Source of the DNA: Lachnospiraceae bacterium
GTDB taxonomy: Bacteria; Bacillota; Clostridia; Lachnospirales; Lachnospiraceae
Length of the DNA stretch: 55,570 nucleotides
Direction: 5' to 3'
NCBI GenBank assembly: GCA_029053015.1
Contig: JAIDHX010000030.1
Span: 1-55,570, forward strand
Shown: piece by piece, positions 1 to 8,478 of the stretch
Layout of the letters: every line of letters begins with the position of its first letter
Position numbering within the stretch: position 1 is the first letter of the stretch
The notes under the pieces: generated by a model
Seen by the model: only the letters and a program-made list of their open reading frames with translations
Told to the model about the DNA's origin: nothing
Database searches by the model: none
Made by a program: the position numbers and the translations under genes

Positions 1-131
1 GGATAACTTGTTTCCTCGGCTAATTTTAAATGCCCTTGAAAGCACAGTTCAAATTGCTTGCTTTCCCAATACATTTCAATGAGTCTATTGCAAATATCAA
101 GTTCTTCACAGGGTTTATAATATCCAGCCAT
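1..131 (-). CDS. Partial gene, N-terminal 43 codons of an unidentified protein
   Basis: The reading frame opens with ATG at 131 behind a clear GAGGAGGA ribosome binding site at about 137-144 and stays open to the window edge. The visible part starts MAGYYKPCEELDICNRLIEM and contains the stretch EMYWESKQFELCFQGHLKLA. That helical, aromatic-spaced texture resembles the start of a Sel1/TPR-like repeat protein, but too little is visible to name a family. It is the last gene of a minus-strand group and lies 69 nt downstream of a GNAT gene. Confidence 0.6.
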   Translation of the reverse strand, partial: MAGYYKPCEELDICNRLIEMYWESKQFELCFQGHLKLAEETSY

Positions 132-200
132 GTAGTGTTGTCCTCCTCGTTTTATGCATTTTTTACCTGATAAATTCAAATTTATCTACACATGGAATAA

Positions 201-641
201 CTATATTTCTTTTGCAAAAATGTTATCAATATCTCCACCATAATTTTGAAGCTCATCAATTTTTTGGAATCCATATTTTTCATAAATTCCAATCATATCT
301 GATGGAATATAAACTTTCAAAAAATTCTGCTCCTTTGCATACTCAATGACCTTATTAATGATTCTCTCGCTAATTCGCATTCCTCGATATTTTTCATCAA
401 CAAACATTGTGCTAATCCAAGGTGTGTAGCGGTTTTCCGGGTAATAATCTGTTTTAAGAAACGTACAAAAACCGATTATTTCATCCTCTGTTATTGCAGC
501 AAAAACACTTTCCCATTCGTCAAACGTATGGTTTCTCATCATGGAAGCAAGATGCTTTCCCGCTATCCAAGAGCAATTTTCTGCATATTCGATAAGTTCA
601 TTCCACTTTAAATCATTGGATTCAATCCTAATTACTTCCAT
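201..641 (-). CDS. GNAT family N-acetyltransferase (146 aa)
   Basis: Predicted acetyl-CoA dependent N-acetyltransferase of unknown substrate, cytoplasmic. The order of elements is that of a single GNAT domain: an N-terminal helix region, the strand FAAITEDEIIGFCTFL, the strand and acetyl-CoA binding turn TMFVDEKYRGMRISERIINKVIEYA (the R-G-x-R/I version of motif A), and the C-terminal strand/turn ending IYEKYGFQKI. The ATG at 641 is preceded by GGGGGAGGAT, so the start is well supported. The DNA is AT-rich compared with the housekeeping genes further right, in line with the accessory character of the first 1.3 kb. Confidence 0.85.
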   Translation of the reverse strand: MEVIRIESNDLKWNELIEYAENCSWIAGKHLASMMRNHTFDEWESVFAAITEDEIIGFCTFLKTDYYPENRYTPWISTMFVDEKYRGMRISERIINKVIEYAKEQNFLKVYIPSDMIGIYEKYGFQKIDELQNYGGDIDNIFAKEI

Positions 642-731
642 TATTTATCCTCCCCCAAAACCAAAATGTTTTTCAATAATGCATAAAATATTCCCTTACT
701 GTTTCCTTCAACTTCCGGTTTGTAACGTTAA

Positions 732-1145
732 TCATCCCAAACATTTAACCTCTAACAGTTTCTTTATATCCTCATAATGTTCTTGGCATATAACGCGATA
801 ATGTATCCAGCCACCATCACCACAAGCATATTTATTGTCAATATATTCTTGGGTGTATTTTTTCATCTCCTCATAAATCGCTTCATATTGCACATTTGTT
901 AATCGCAGCATAACTGTAAATGCGCCCGCTTCAGCAAAAATATTACACATAAGCTTTTTCTTTTTATAATGTCCTATTCCCCAGCCATATGTATTTCCAT
1001 AAGGGAAAACCACTTTCTGTTCTGTATTAAAAACAGTTGTCAACCAATCATTTATCATAGAAAAGCGTTTTGCGTTTTCTGCACAGTACTCCGTCATTTC
1101 TTCTATTGTTGGCACAATTTGTTTATTCAACATTCTTTCATACAT
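732..1145 (-). CDS. DUF3788 family protein (137 aa)
   Basis: Small cytoplasmic protein recognised as DUF3788 by its overall texture: the MYERMLNKQIVPTIEEM start, the central VFPYGNTYGWGIGHYKKKKL segment, the aromatic/hydrophobic stretch GAFTVMLRLTN, and the ending DNKYACGDGGWIHYRV. The family is seen as a resistance-associated or stress-associated accessory protein in Firmicutes but has no established reaction. ATG at 1145 follows GGAGAGTAATT. The 90 nt to the downstream GNAT hold no obvious terminator, so the two may be cotranscribed. Function unknown. Confidence 0.75.
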   Translation of the reverse strand: MYERMLNKQIVPTIEEMTEYCAENAKRFSMINDWLTTVFNTEQKVVFPYGNTYGWGIGHYKKKKLMCNIFAEAGAFTVMLRLTNVQYEAIYEEMKKYTQEYIDNKYACGDGGWIHYRVICQEHYEDIKKLLEVKCLG

Positions 1146-1351
1146 AATTACTCTCCAAATTCAAATTCGTACTTTCGATTTTCCTATCAAACAAACCGGA
1201 ATTGTCATTTTATTGCTATAAGGTCTGTTCTTTCGTAGCGATTATGCCCTTGTAATTGCTTTTTGTATTTCCAACACTTAATTGCTTCCTCTAAAGATTT
1301 TCCTTGATTGTCTGCAAAAGTTTACTAATTCCCCTTTTGTCGTTTATTGTT

Positions 1352-2524
1352 TTAATCAAGCTGAATCTCACAGTCCGGATTGGTAACAGTGCCTTCCATT
1401 TTGCCAAGATAGGTAAGTGTTCCCTTCTTTTCATAGCGATAGAGGAACGTATAGGGAATGAGACTATTTCCTTCCCCCTTTGTGTAATTCATCTGAAAGG
1501 CAATTTCTGTCATATCGTCTGTGGTATCCATGTCATATAAAAAACATTCTGTCCAGCAGAAAATATAATCCTTGTCCGAAAATTGTCCGGATAGTTCTGT
1601 ATGTTCTGAGGCATAATCAGTACCATTAATGATAAAGTGGAGTTTTGTATTGGCGCTTCCCTGCTTATCTATATAAAACTGAATTTCCTCTTTCGGTCCG
1701 TTACCGTTTAAATCAAAATAACAAACTTCTTCCGTTTGCAGTTTTATCGTCAAATTTTCCTGATAGGAATATTCTTGTTGAAAGCCCATTTCCTGCAAAT
1801 CGGCATAAGGAACCGTAAATTCTATATTTCCTGCATAAAATGCGCCAAGCTCATAGGGATTACTGAAAAAGACCAGGCCGGATGTGGAAAAATACCATCT
1901 TTCATCCTGATAAAGGATTTGTTCCAAATCGGAGACATCCTCCCACATGATATTCCGATAAGTATTCGTTGCTGCGAGTTTCTTCAGGTACGCAAGTGTG
2001 TCTGCATGAAAAGTTTCCGCATTTTCGCCAAGATCCGAAAAGGCGATTCGTTCACCGGTTTTGGCATTAAAATTAAGCCCGATGCCGTAATAGCCGTCGT
2101 GCACTCCGCCCATATAAGATGAAATGGTGATATAAAAAGAAATAACATTACTGTCATTGCGAGTGACAATCATATCAAAATCATCATAATAACCGGAAAA
2201 GCCATATTCTGAACTGAGATCTTCATTGGACAAATAAATGCGGTAATCTTCTTTGACAATGTCACGTACTGAGGTATCAGCTAAAAAAGCGTCTACTTCT
2301 GCCAGGATAGCCGCATTGATTTTCTCCGCAGCGCTTTCATTTCCTTTCATTGCCACAACGGGATAGACACAGAGGTTCGTATACAGAAGCTTTCCGTCTT
2401 CCGCATAATCTGTATCTTCTCTCGTTTCAAATGTGATTTGGGCATGTGCAGCAGCCTGACCGGAGCATGCACTGCATAAAACCATAACAGCTGCTGCGAC
2501 CACACATAAAAATCCTTTTTTCAC
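1352..2524 (-). CDS. Predicted lipoprotein with DUF3298/RsiV-like domain (390 aa)
   Basis: Exported lipoprotein. I chose the GTG at 2524: GGAG lies about nine bases upstream, and the protein then starts VKKGFLCVVAAAVMVLCSACS, a proper type II signal peptide with a lipobox-like CSAC. The longer frame to 2587 would put 21 unrelated residues before it. Residues about 30-240 resemble the DUF4163/DUF3298 pair found in the anti-sigma factor RsiV and related lipoproteins (YMGGVHDGYYGIGLNFNAKT is the typical GG-H-G-YY-N turn). The C-terminal 150 residues look like a separate beta-rich domain. It lies 87 nt downstream of a two-component system, so it may be a cell-envelope output or sensor partner of that system (inference). 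Confidence 0.7.
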   Translation of the reverse strand: MKKGFLCVVAAAVMVLCSACSGQAAAHAQITFETREDTDYAEDGKLLYTNLCVYPVVAMKGNESAAEKINAAILAEVDAFLADTSVRDIVKEDYRIYLSNEDLSSEYGFSGYYDDFDMIVTRNDSNVISFYITISSYMGGVHDGYYGIGLNFNAKTGERIAFSDLGENAETFHADTLAYLKKLAATNTYRNIMWEDVSDLEQILYQDERWYFSTSGLVFFSNPYELGAFYAGNIEFTVPYADLQEMGFQQEYSYQENLTIKLQTEEVCYFDLNGNGPKEEIQFYIDKQGSANTKLHFIINGTDYASEHTELSGQFSDKDYIFCWTECFLYDMDTTDDMTEIAFQMNYTKGEGNSLIPYTFLYRYEKKGTLTYLGKMEGTVTNPDCEIQLD

Positions 2525-2611
2525 AATTTGTCTCCATTCTGTTTGTTTTCTTCCGATTGTGAAACGATATAGAATATTATAACACAAAACATATGGAGAT
2601 TGGTAAACTTA

Positions 2612-3319
2612 TTACGCAAACATATGGTTAAAATAGGTTTCCTTAAATGCCACATAATTGCTTCGGGATATCGGTATCACTGCATTGTGAATCGTGACAA
2701 CTTCGGTCTTTGAAAATTGCTCCACATTATTTAGATTCACAATATAGCTGCGGTGACAGCAGCAGAATCCGCTTTCCGGCGAAAAAACTTCCGTACATTT
2801 TGAGAACAACTCACGGATTTCGATTGTCCTGCCGTTTGTCAAATGGACAAGAACCTGCTTGTTCTGCGCCTCCAGATAATCCACATCGGCAATTGCAATC
2901 TTGCAAAAGCCGTCGGCAGTTTTTGCAACAAAGAAGTTTTTAGGCAGGTTAAGGGTTTTCAGAAAATCATCCAAAGCAAGAAATAATTTTTCCTTATCAA
3001 CAGGTTTTATGAGATAATTAAGGGCTTTTACCTCATAGGAATCGACGGCAAATTCCTTGGATGAAGTAAGAAAAACAATCGGAACCGTCTGATTCGTATT
3101 CCGAAGCTCTCTTGCAGTATCAATACCGCTTAATAATGGCATAATAACATCCAAAATGATCAAATCCATACATTCACGCTGATGTGCTTCAACCAAGTCG
3201 TCTCCATTCGTGAACCGGTATAGTGTAAGTTTAATCCCGCGTTCTTTTGCCCATTGTTCCAACAGGGGGCAGATTGCATCTATAAAGTATATTTCATCAT
3301 CACAAATCGCTATTTTCAT
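2612..3319 (-). CDS. LytTR family DNA-binding response regulator (235 aa)
   Basis: Two-domain response regulator of the AgrA/VirR type. Residues 1-120 are a receiver domain: acidic pocket DDE near the N-terminus, phospho-acceptor Asp in LIILDVIMP, Thr/Ser and Lys switch residues in FLTSSKEF and YLIKP. Residues about 135-235 are a LytTR DNA-binding domain with the DVDYLEAQNKQVLVHL strand and the HRSYIVNLNNV and ISRSNYVAFKE recognition segments. The ATG at 3319 is preferred over the GTG one codon upstream because GAGGTG is then better spaced. It starts 10 nt after the kinase gene, so the two form one operon. No peptide-pheromone gene such as agrD is visible nearby. Confidence 0.93.
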   Translation of the reverse strand: MKIAICDDEIYFIDAICPLLEQWAKERGIKLTLYRFTNGDDLVEAHQRECMDLIILDVIMPLLSGIDTARELRNTNQTVPIVFLTSSKEFAVDSYEVKALNYLIKPVDKEKLFLALDDFLKTLNLPKNFFVAKTADGFCKIAIADVDYLEAQNKQVLVHLTNGRTIEIRELFSKCTEVFSPESGFCCCHRSYIVNLNNVEQFSKTEVVTIHNAVIPISRSNYVAFKETYFNHMFA

Positions 3320-3329
3320 CACATCACCT

Positions 3330-4598
3330 CTAAATAATAATTCTTAAAACGAAGGAGCGGTCAGCAAGGAAAAAATGATATTGCCCGCCTAATTGTTCTA
3401 CGTAATATACAATACTTTTAACGCCAATGCCATGTCCCTTTTTGTCGGAGGTTGGAATGCCGTTTACAAATCTCGGAACCCGCACAATCGGATTTTCAAT
3501 TTGAAGCAGAAGATGTTTTTCCTTTTCGGAAATTGTGAGGTTTACCCATCTTTCTTCCGTTGTCATTTCTTCCAGTGCATGCATGGAATTTTCCAAAGCA
3601 TTCGATAAAATGGTACAAATCGCAATATCCGGACAAGGGAGCGTTTCCCTTACGGTGACATCGTAGTGCAGCGTAATTTGATTGTCTTCAAAACGTGTAT
3701 GATAAATAGAAATTACGGAATTGACCATTTCGTTTTTGCAGTAAGTTGTAATCATGGTATCATCATAGCTATTGGCGATTTCCGCAACATAATCGATTGC
3801 CTTCTTTACGTTGTTGTTTTGAAGCTGTGTCAGGACGATATTTATGTGATGACGCATATCATGCCTTAATATGGAAAGCTTTTGTTTGCTGCGCTTTACC
3901 TGCTCAATCTCCTTTTCGATGGAGAGAAACTGCATTTTCATCAAATCATTGTACTGTTTGCTTTCCTGTTTCTTTTCATATTCCCGAAAGTATATGAACA
4001 GAAAGGCAAAGTAGGAGATGCAAAAGCTGAACCCCATAAACTCGACTACTATTTTGTTGTTGGAATAAAGCATGTCGGTAAGCTTAGTGAAGGAATAGTC
4101 GAAAACATAATATACCGTTGGCAGAAAACCTATAATATAGAGTTCCCATGTATCCCTTGTAAAGATGGTTTCCGTGGTGTGGCATACAAATCTGCACAGC
4201 AGAAAGAAGGTAACAAATGTGGTCAGGATTCGTAAAGCATAATAACACCACTCTTCGCCCGTAATCGTTAATGCCAATAAACCGATCCAATTGCTTAACT
4301 GACAGCAAAGGTAGGCAGAAAACACGGAAATACAGGATGAAACAAAAGAATATCGATAATACAGGATTAAAAATAAAATCAACGGCAGATGTACAATAAG
4401 GGTATAGAGCCGGTCAGCAACAGCCGTACCCCACAATAAAGAATTGATAATATATAAGATTCCTTCACCGGCGAACAGGAAAAACAGCATAAGGATATTT
4501 TTCCTGTTCTGCTTTACTCCTAAAAAGAACGCGGAAATATAGATACCAAACAGCATAGTAGTTAAATTATGTGTAAAGGTTAAAATTTGTACCAGCAT
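3330..4598 (-). CDS. GHKL-type sensor histidine kinase (422 aa)
   Basis: Membrane histidine kinase, partner of the downstream LytTR regulator. The first ~200 residues hold about six hydrophobic segments, the layout of AgrC-like sensors. A short coiled linker with KKQESKQYNDLMKMQ leads to the dimerisation/phospho-acceptor helix ILRHDMRHHINIV. The ATP-binding part has the N box ILSNALENSMHAL and the G box KKGHGIGVKSIV typical of HATPase_c_5/GHKL kinases. The ATG at 4598 follows AGGAGAGACCT. The ligand cannot be told from sequence. A weak promoter (TTGACG - 18 nt - TAAAAT) lies just upstream. Confidence 0.92.
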   Translation of the reverse strand: MLVQILTFTHNLTTMLFGIYISAFFLGVKQNRKNILMLFFLFAGEGILYIINSLLWGTAVADRLYTLIVHLPLILFLILYYRYSFVSSCISVFSAYLCCQLSNWIGLLALTITGEEWCYYALRILTTFVTFFLLCRFVCHTTETIFTRDTWELYIIGFLPTVYYVFDYSFTKLTDMLYSNNKIVVEFMGFSFCISYFAFLFIYFREYEKKQESKQYNDLMKMQFLSIEKEIEQVKRSKQKLSILRHDMRHHINIVLTQLQNNNVKKAIDYVAEIANSYDDTMITTYCKNEMVNSVISIYHTRFEDNQITLHYDVTVRETLPCPDIAICTILSNALENSMHALEEMTTEERWVNLTISEKEKHLLLQIENPIVRVPRFVNGIPTSDKKGHGIGVKSIVYYVEQLGGQYHFFLADRSFVLRIII

Positions 4599-4626
4599 AG
4601 GTCTCTCCTTCCGATTTTCTTGTCTT

Positions 4627-4656
4627 ATTTTATTATGCTAACATTTTATCCGTCAA
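4627..4656 (-). promoter_or_regulatory. Candidate promoter of the kinase-regulator operon
   Basis: On the minus strand, TTGACG (4656-4651) and TAAAAT (4632-4627) are separated by 18 nt, 28 nt before the kinase start codon. Spacing is one longer than ideal, so this is a moderate call. Confidence 0.45.
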
Positions 4657-4788
4657 ATGTAAATGTACAGCAATTTGCAATTCACACCATATATTTACCA
4701 TTCGCGCAAAACGTGGAACAAAGTCGAAAAAATGTGATATATAAATATAGTATTTTGGTATTTTATCGTTGCGGCAGGAGGACTGAGT

Positions 4789-6135
4789 ATGAGTAAAATA
4801 TGGGAGTTCTTTGATACGATGGACGAACTTGTCTATGTTTCAGACGTAGATAGCCATGAGTTGGTTTACATGAACCAAAAAGCGCTTCGGACATACGGCT
4901 TTCACTCCCTTGCAGAAATTTCCGAAAAAAAATGTTATGAAGCTCTGCAGAACTGTTCCGGTCCCTGCTCAATTTGTAACAACCATGAATTAAAAGAGGG
5001 ACATTTCAAGGAATGGTGGTATTTCAATCCCATTCTGAAACGGCAGGTAATGCTGAAAGATACCATAATAGAAGAAAACGGAAGGAAATACCGCATGGAA
5101 ATCGCCGTTGATGCCGGCAATCAGGAACAGCGGGACAGTATGATAAACTTAGAAGCAATGGTCAATAACGGGCTCCGTATTGCCTTGCAGCAGGAGACAC
5201 CCTCACAGACTCTGAACGTTCTGCTTGAATATATGGGCAAGGCTCTGGGGGGTGAGAGAACTTATATCTTTGAGCGGAATGAGGCGGGTTGTGATGACAA
5301 CACATACGAGTGGGTGGCAATCGGTGTTACACCGGAAAAAGATAACTTGCAGAATGTTCCGCCGGAAGTATGTGCCAACTGGTATCGGAATTTCCAAATT
5401 GGCAGACATATTGTGATAAAAGAGCTGGAGGATATTCGGGAAAGCGACCCGCTGCAGTATGAGGTTTTGAAACGGCAGAATATCCACTCGCTGGTAGTAG
5501 TACCCTTGTACAATGAGGGCGAAGTGATCGGTTTTTACGGAATTGACAATCCCCCTAAGAAATCACTGGACTATACTTCCGACATGCTTCAGATTATGGC
5601 GCATTTTATTATTTCTTCCCTGAAACAGCGAAATCTTCTCCGTAAACTAAAAGAGATGAGTTATTGCGACCAGCTCACCAAAATCGGCAACCGCCACGCC
5701 ATGAGCAAGTACATTGGCGAACTGCAGAATGAACAGAGTCTGGGAATTGTTTATTGTGACGTGACAGGATTAAAACAGACGAACGACCAAAAAGGCCATG
5801 ACGCAGGTGACAAGCTGCTCACCGACGCCTGCGAATGTCTGAAAAAGAGTTTTGGGGAATACGGTTTGTTTCGTATCGGCGGCGATGAACTGTTAGCACT
5901 CTGTGCAGATATCGGCGAAGTCACATTATGGCAGGGCGTTGAACAGCTAAAGAAAGATTTGCAGGAAAAATCCGTCCACATGGCAGTCGGAAGCATATGG
6001 GATAGCAATAGTTTTAACGGTGTAGAAAGACTAATTGCAGAGGCTGAGAAAAGAATGTATAATGATAAAGCCGCATATTATACGAAATACGGCGTAGACA
6101 GGCGGCGCCCGTTGGAAATGGGCACGCAGACATAA
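4789..6135 (+). CDS. PAS-GAF-GGDEF protein, putative diguanylate cyclase (448 aa)
   Basis: Cytoplasmic signalling protein predicted to make c-di-GMP. Residues about 1-115 form a PAS domain with four cysteines (C49, C56, C60, C63 in the CYEALQNCSGPCSIC stretch). Residues about 125-285 are GAF-like (GERTYIFERNE ... VVVPLYNEGEVIGFYGIDNP). Residues about 290-440 are GGDEF: DQLTKIGNRHAM, DVTGLKQTNDQKGHDAGD and the active-site loop RIGGDELLAL at 364-368. The last loop residue is Leu instead of Phe, so cyclase activity is likely but not certain. No RxxD inhibitory site precedes the loop. The start has GGAGGA upstream. It is divergent from the kinase operon and is followed 58 nt later by a chemoreceptor gene. 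Confidence 0.88.
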   Translation: MSKIWEFFDTMDELVYVSDVDSHELVYMNQKALRTYGFHSLAEISEKKCYEALQNCSGPCSICNNHELKEGHFKEWWYFNPILKRQVMLKDTIIEENGRKYRMEIAVDAGNQEQRDSMINLEAMVNNGLRIALQQETPSQTLNVLLEYMGKALGGERTYIFERNEAGCDDNTYEWVAIGVTPEKDNLQNVPPEVCANWYRNFQIGRHIVIKELEDIRESDPLQYEVLKRQNIHSLVVVPLYNEGEVIGFYGIDNPPKKSLDYTSDMLQIMAHFIISSLKQRNLLRKLKEMSYCDQLTKIGNRHAMSKYIGELQNEQSLGIVYCDVTGLKQTNDQKGHDAGDKLLTDACECLKKSFGEYGLFRIGGDELLALCADIGEVTLWQGVEQLKKDLQEKSVHMAVGSIWDSNSFNGVERLIAEAEKRMYNDKAAYYTKYGVDRRRPLEMGTQT

Positions 6136-6193
6136 AGCCGCCAGCCATTTTAAAAAACATTGATACCGAAAAAAAGGGAGGATTCATACAAAA

Positions 6194-8173
6194 GTGAAAA
6201 GGGAAAAACAGTCTTTTTTGGGAAGCATTAAAGGGAGCATCATTCTTTATGCGGCAGTCAGCACCATCCTGATTATTGTCGTGACCGCCGTGATTAACAG
6301 CATTGTGCTGAATGATGCCTTGAAGGCAAGCGAATACAGCCTGCTCGCCGCAGAAGCAGAAAGCACCGGCGACATCATTGATGAATGGCTCGTGGGCCAG
6401 GCAAACATAATCGAAACCATGAAAAACGCTCTGGAAGGCATGGACAAGGACGAGGGCGCAATCATGGACTTTCTGGAGGTGAACCTGGCAGGCAATGACG
6501 CAGCCCTCATGTACTACTGCTGCTTTGGCTATAACGGTGGCGTCCTCCCGGCGGACCATTCCAGCCTTGACCTGGACCCCACGACCCGCGGCTGGTGGCA
6601 GGAGGCCCTTGCAGAGAACGGGCTGATATACACGGCCCCCTATACGGACTTCGCAACGGGACAAATGATAGTGTCCATTGCCGTGCCCTGCAGAATAGAC
6701 GGCGAACAGGCCGTGGTCCTTGCGGACATCACCATAGACAACCTGATTGAAATCGTAAAGAACGTGAGCACGGACAAGAGCACGCAGACCTTCCTGCTGG
6801 CAGGGGATGACAGCGTCATCACCCATGAAAACGAGGCGTACCTGCCCAAGGAGGAGGGAAACACCATCCTGACGGACGTGCTGCGGATCGACGTGTCGGG
6901 AAGCGGCATATCCACATTCACGGACTATGACGGGGTGAAAAAATACTGCATAGTGAGCACGGTGGAAACCACCGGTTGGAAGATGGGAATCACCCAGAAC
7001 ACATCCGTGATAAGCGGCAAGGTCAGCAGGAACCTGGTGCTGCCGTTAATGGCGGACATCATCCTGCTCGTATTGTCAATCGTTGTGCTGAACGTTGTTG
7101 TTTCCATCATGTTAAGGCCGCTGAGCGAGCTGAAGAGGTTTGTGAAGGAAAAGGTAATCGGGAGCCAGCACTGCCGGACGGAGAAATCGGAGGTAAGGGA
7201 AATCAGCTACCTGAAGGAGGAACTGGAAAACAGGGTGATTTCCACCATCCGCAAGACGCAGCAGGAAACGCTGCGCATCCGGGACAAGGCATCCGGGACC
7301 AACGCCCATGTTTCCAAAATGAGCGGGAACATCATGGAAATCAGCGCCATCATGGAGGAGACTGGCGCAAGCGTGGCAGGGCAGACGCAGAGCATCGGGG
7401 ACATCGGCAGCACCTGCAGGGATGTGACGGAATCGATTGACGGGCTTGCCGAAAGCGCACAAACCATTACAAGCCATGCAAAGGAAATCATAGAGCGTGT
7501 GGGCCAGATGGTGCCGGAGGTGCTGGAGGACAAGGAAAACGCCATTAAAGTGACCGTGGACAGCAGAGAAAAGCTGAAGGCTGCCATTGAGGAGACAAAG
7601 GTAATCAGCCAGATAGTGGAGGTATCACAGGCCATCAGCGAGATTGCGGGGCAGACGAACCTGCTTTCGTTAAACGCGTCCATAGAGGCTGCGCGTGCAG
7701 GCGAGGCAGGGCGCGGCTTTTCAGTGGTAGCTGAGGAGATCAAGAAGCTGAGCGAGACCACGGGCCGTGAGATAGACAAAGTAAACGCGCTGACGGACAA
7801 GGTTTTAAACAGCGTTGGCGCGCTGTCGGATGCAAGCAGCTACATCATCACATTCCTGGATGAGATAGTGCTGAAGGATTACGACAAGCTGGAGACGCTT
7901 GCGGACAATTACAAGGAAGATGCGGCTTATTACGCGCAGGTCAGCAGCATGTTAAGTGAGAGCACGGAGGAACTGAGGAAGTCCATTGCGGACATCAACG
8001 GGATACTGGGGACCATAGACCTGTCCCAGAAGGAACTGGACCAGGCGGTACAGTCCGTAAATGAAAACCTGCAGGAGATTACGTATGCAAGCGAGACTGT
8101 TACGGAAGAAACACAGGATGTGATGAACAGCATTTCTTCCCTGCAGACGACGATACAGCAGTTTCAGGTGTAA
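6194..8173 (+). CDS. Methyl-accepting chemotaxis protein with dCache ligand domain (659 aa)
   Basis: Membrane chemoreceptor. The GTG start at 6194 is preceded by GGGAGGA. TM1 is about residues 14-36 and TM2 about 281-304. Between them lies a periplasm-equivalent dCache domain with [20 protein letters not shown] and LADITID, which fit the R-W...Y-D...D pattern described for amino-acid binding dCache_1AA sensors (inference on ligand). After TM2 there is only a short HAMP-like linker (PLSELKRF). The signalling tip [27 protein letters not shown] is canonical. The gene is visibly richer in G+C at third codon positions than the genes on both sides, which suggests a different origin or codon selection. 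No other chemotaxis or flagellar gene is in the window. Confidence 0.93.
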   Translation: MKREKQSFLGSIKGSIILYAAVSTILIIVVTAVINSIVLNDALKASEYSLLAAEAESTGDIIDEWLVGQANIIETMKNALEGMDKDEGAIMDFLEVNLAGNDAALMYYCCFGYNGGVLPADHSSLDLDPTTRGWWQEALAENGLIYTAPYTDFATGQMIVSIAVPCRIDGEQAVVLADITIDNLIEIVKNVSTDKSTQTFLLAGDDSVITHENEAYLPKEEGNTILTDVLRIDVSGSGISTFTDYDGVKKYCIVSTVETTGWKMGITQNTSVISGKVSRNLVLPLMADIILLVLSIVVLNVVVSIMLRPLSELKRFVKEKVIGSQHCRTEKSEVREISYLKEELENRVISTIRKTQQETLRIRDKASGTNAHVSKMSGNIMEISAIMEETGASVAGQTQSIGDIGSTCRDVTESIDGLAESAQTITSHAKEIIERVGQMVPEVLEDKENAIKVTVDSREKLKAAIEETKVISQIVEVSQAISEIAGQTNLLSLNASIEAARAGEAGRGFSVVAEEIKKLSETTGREIDKVNALTDKVLNSVGALSDASSYIITFLDEIVLKDYDKLETLADNYKEDAAYYAQVSSMLSESTEELRKSIADINGILGTIDLSQKELDQAVQSVNENLQEITYASETVTEETQDVMNSISSLQTTIQQFQV

Positions 8174-8205
8174 TACTGTTTCTCTGACAGCATACAACTT
8201 TTTGC

Positions 8206-8234
8206 TTGACAAATGAAATAAATATACTTATAGT
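8206..8234 (+). promoter_or_regulatory. Promoter of the TPP riboswitch-thiT unit
   Basis: TTGACA (8206-8211) and TATAGT (8229-8234) with an exact 17-nt spacer, about 25 nt before the riboswitch aptamer. Confidence 0.8.
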
Positions 8235-8257
8235 GGTAACGAACTGCAAATTATACT

Positions 8258-8342
8258 TGCTAGGGGAGCACATAGCTGAGATTGAATCTTTGGATTCTAA
8301 CCCTCATCACTTGACCCGGACAATACCGGCGTAAGGAAGCAT
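8258..8342 (+). promoter_or_regulatory. TPP riboswitch (THI element) upstream of thiT
   Basis: The conserved aptamer parts are present in order: GGGGAGC, the pyrimidine-binding CTGAGA-type segment AGCTGAGAT, a variable P3 hairpin (GAATCTTTGGATTC), ACCC, TTGACCCGGACAATACCGGCG and GTAAGGAAGC. The downstream gene encodes a thiamine transporter, which fits. TPP binding is expected to turn the gene off. The expression platform is described separately. Confidence 0.93.
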
Positions 8343-8368
8343 GTTTATAGATATGATTTTGAATTTCA

Positions 8369-8409
8369 CCATCTCGCAGATGGCGGATAATGCCGCCATC
8401 TGCGTATGG
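8369..8409 (+). other. Strong hairpin in the thiT riboswitch leader
   Basis: A perfect 12-bp stem (8375-8386 with 8393-8404) with loop ATAATG, extended by CCAT/ATGG (8369-8372 with 8406-8409) across a small internal loop. It is not followed by a T run, so it is not a canonical intrinsic terminator. It probably belongs to the expression platform or orders the leader for the second hairpin that covers the ribosome binding site. Confidence 0.6.
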
Positions 8410-8447
8410 ATTCTTACATAATCGTATTTGTAAATCTTCATTGTGTC

Positions 8448-8478
8448 CCTCTTTGCGAAACAACAAGGAGGTTTTTTT
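8448..8478 (+). promoter_or_regulatory. Hairpin that occludes the thiT ribosome binding site and ends in seven U
   Basis: CCTCTTTG (8448-8455) can pair along its full length, with one G-U pair, to CAAGGAGG (8464-8471), the ribosome binding site of thiT; the loop is CGAAACAA. The stem is followed at once by seven T (8472-8478) and then the ATG. The same hairpin could therefore hide the ribosome binding site, act as a weak intrinsic terminator, or both. Confidence 0.5.

Noticed and set aside
3330..4598. Complete agr-type quorum-sensing locus
   Set aside because: The kinase and regulator look AgrC/AgrA-like, but no agrB peptidase or agrD peptide gene is near.
6014..6826. 270-aa minus-strand frame across the GGDEF/chemoreceptor junction
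   Set aside because: It is antisense to two well-supported genes and has no family resemblance; the open frame follows from the GC-rich third positions of the chemoreceptor gene.
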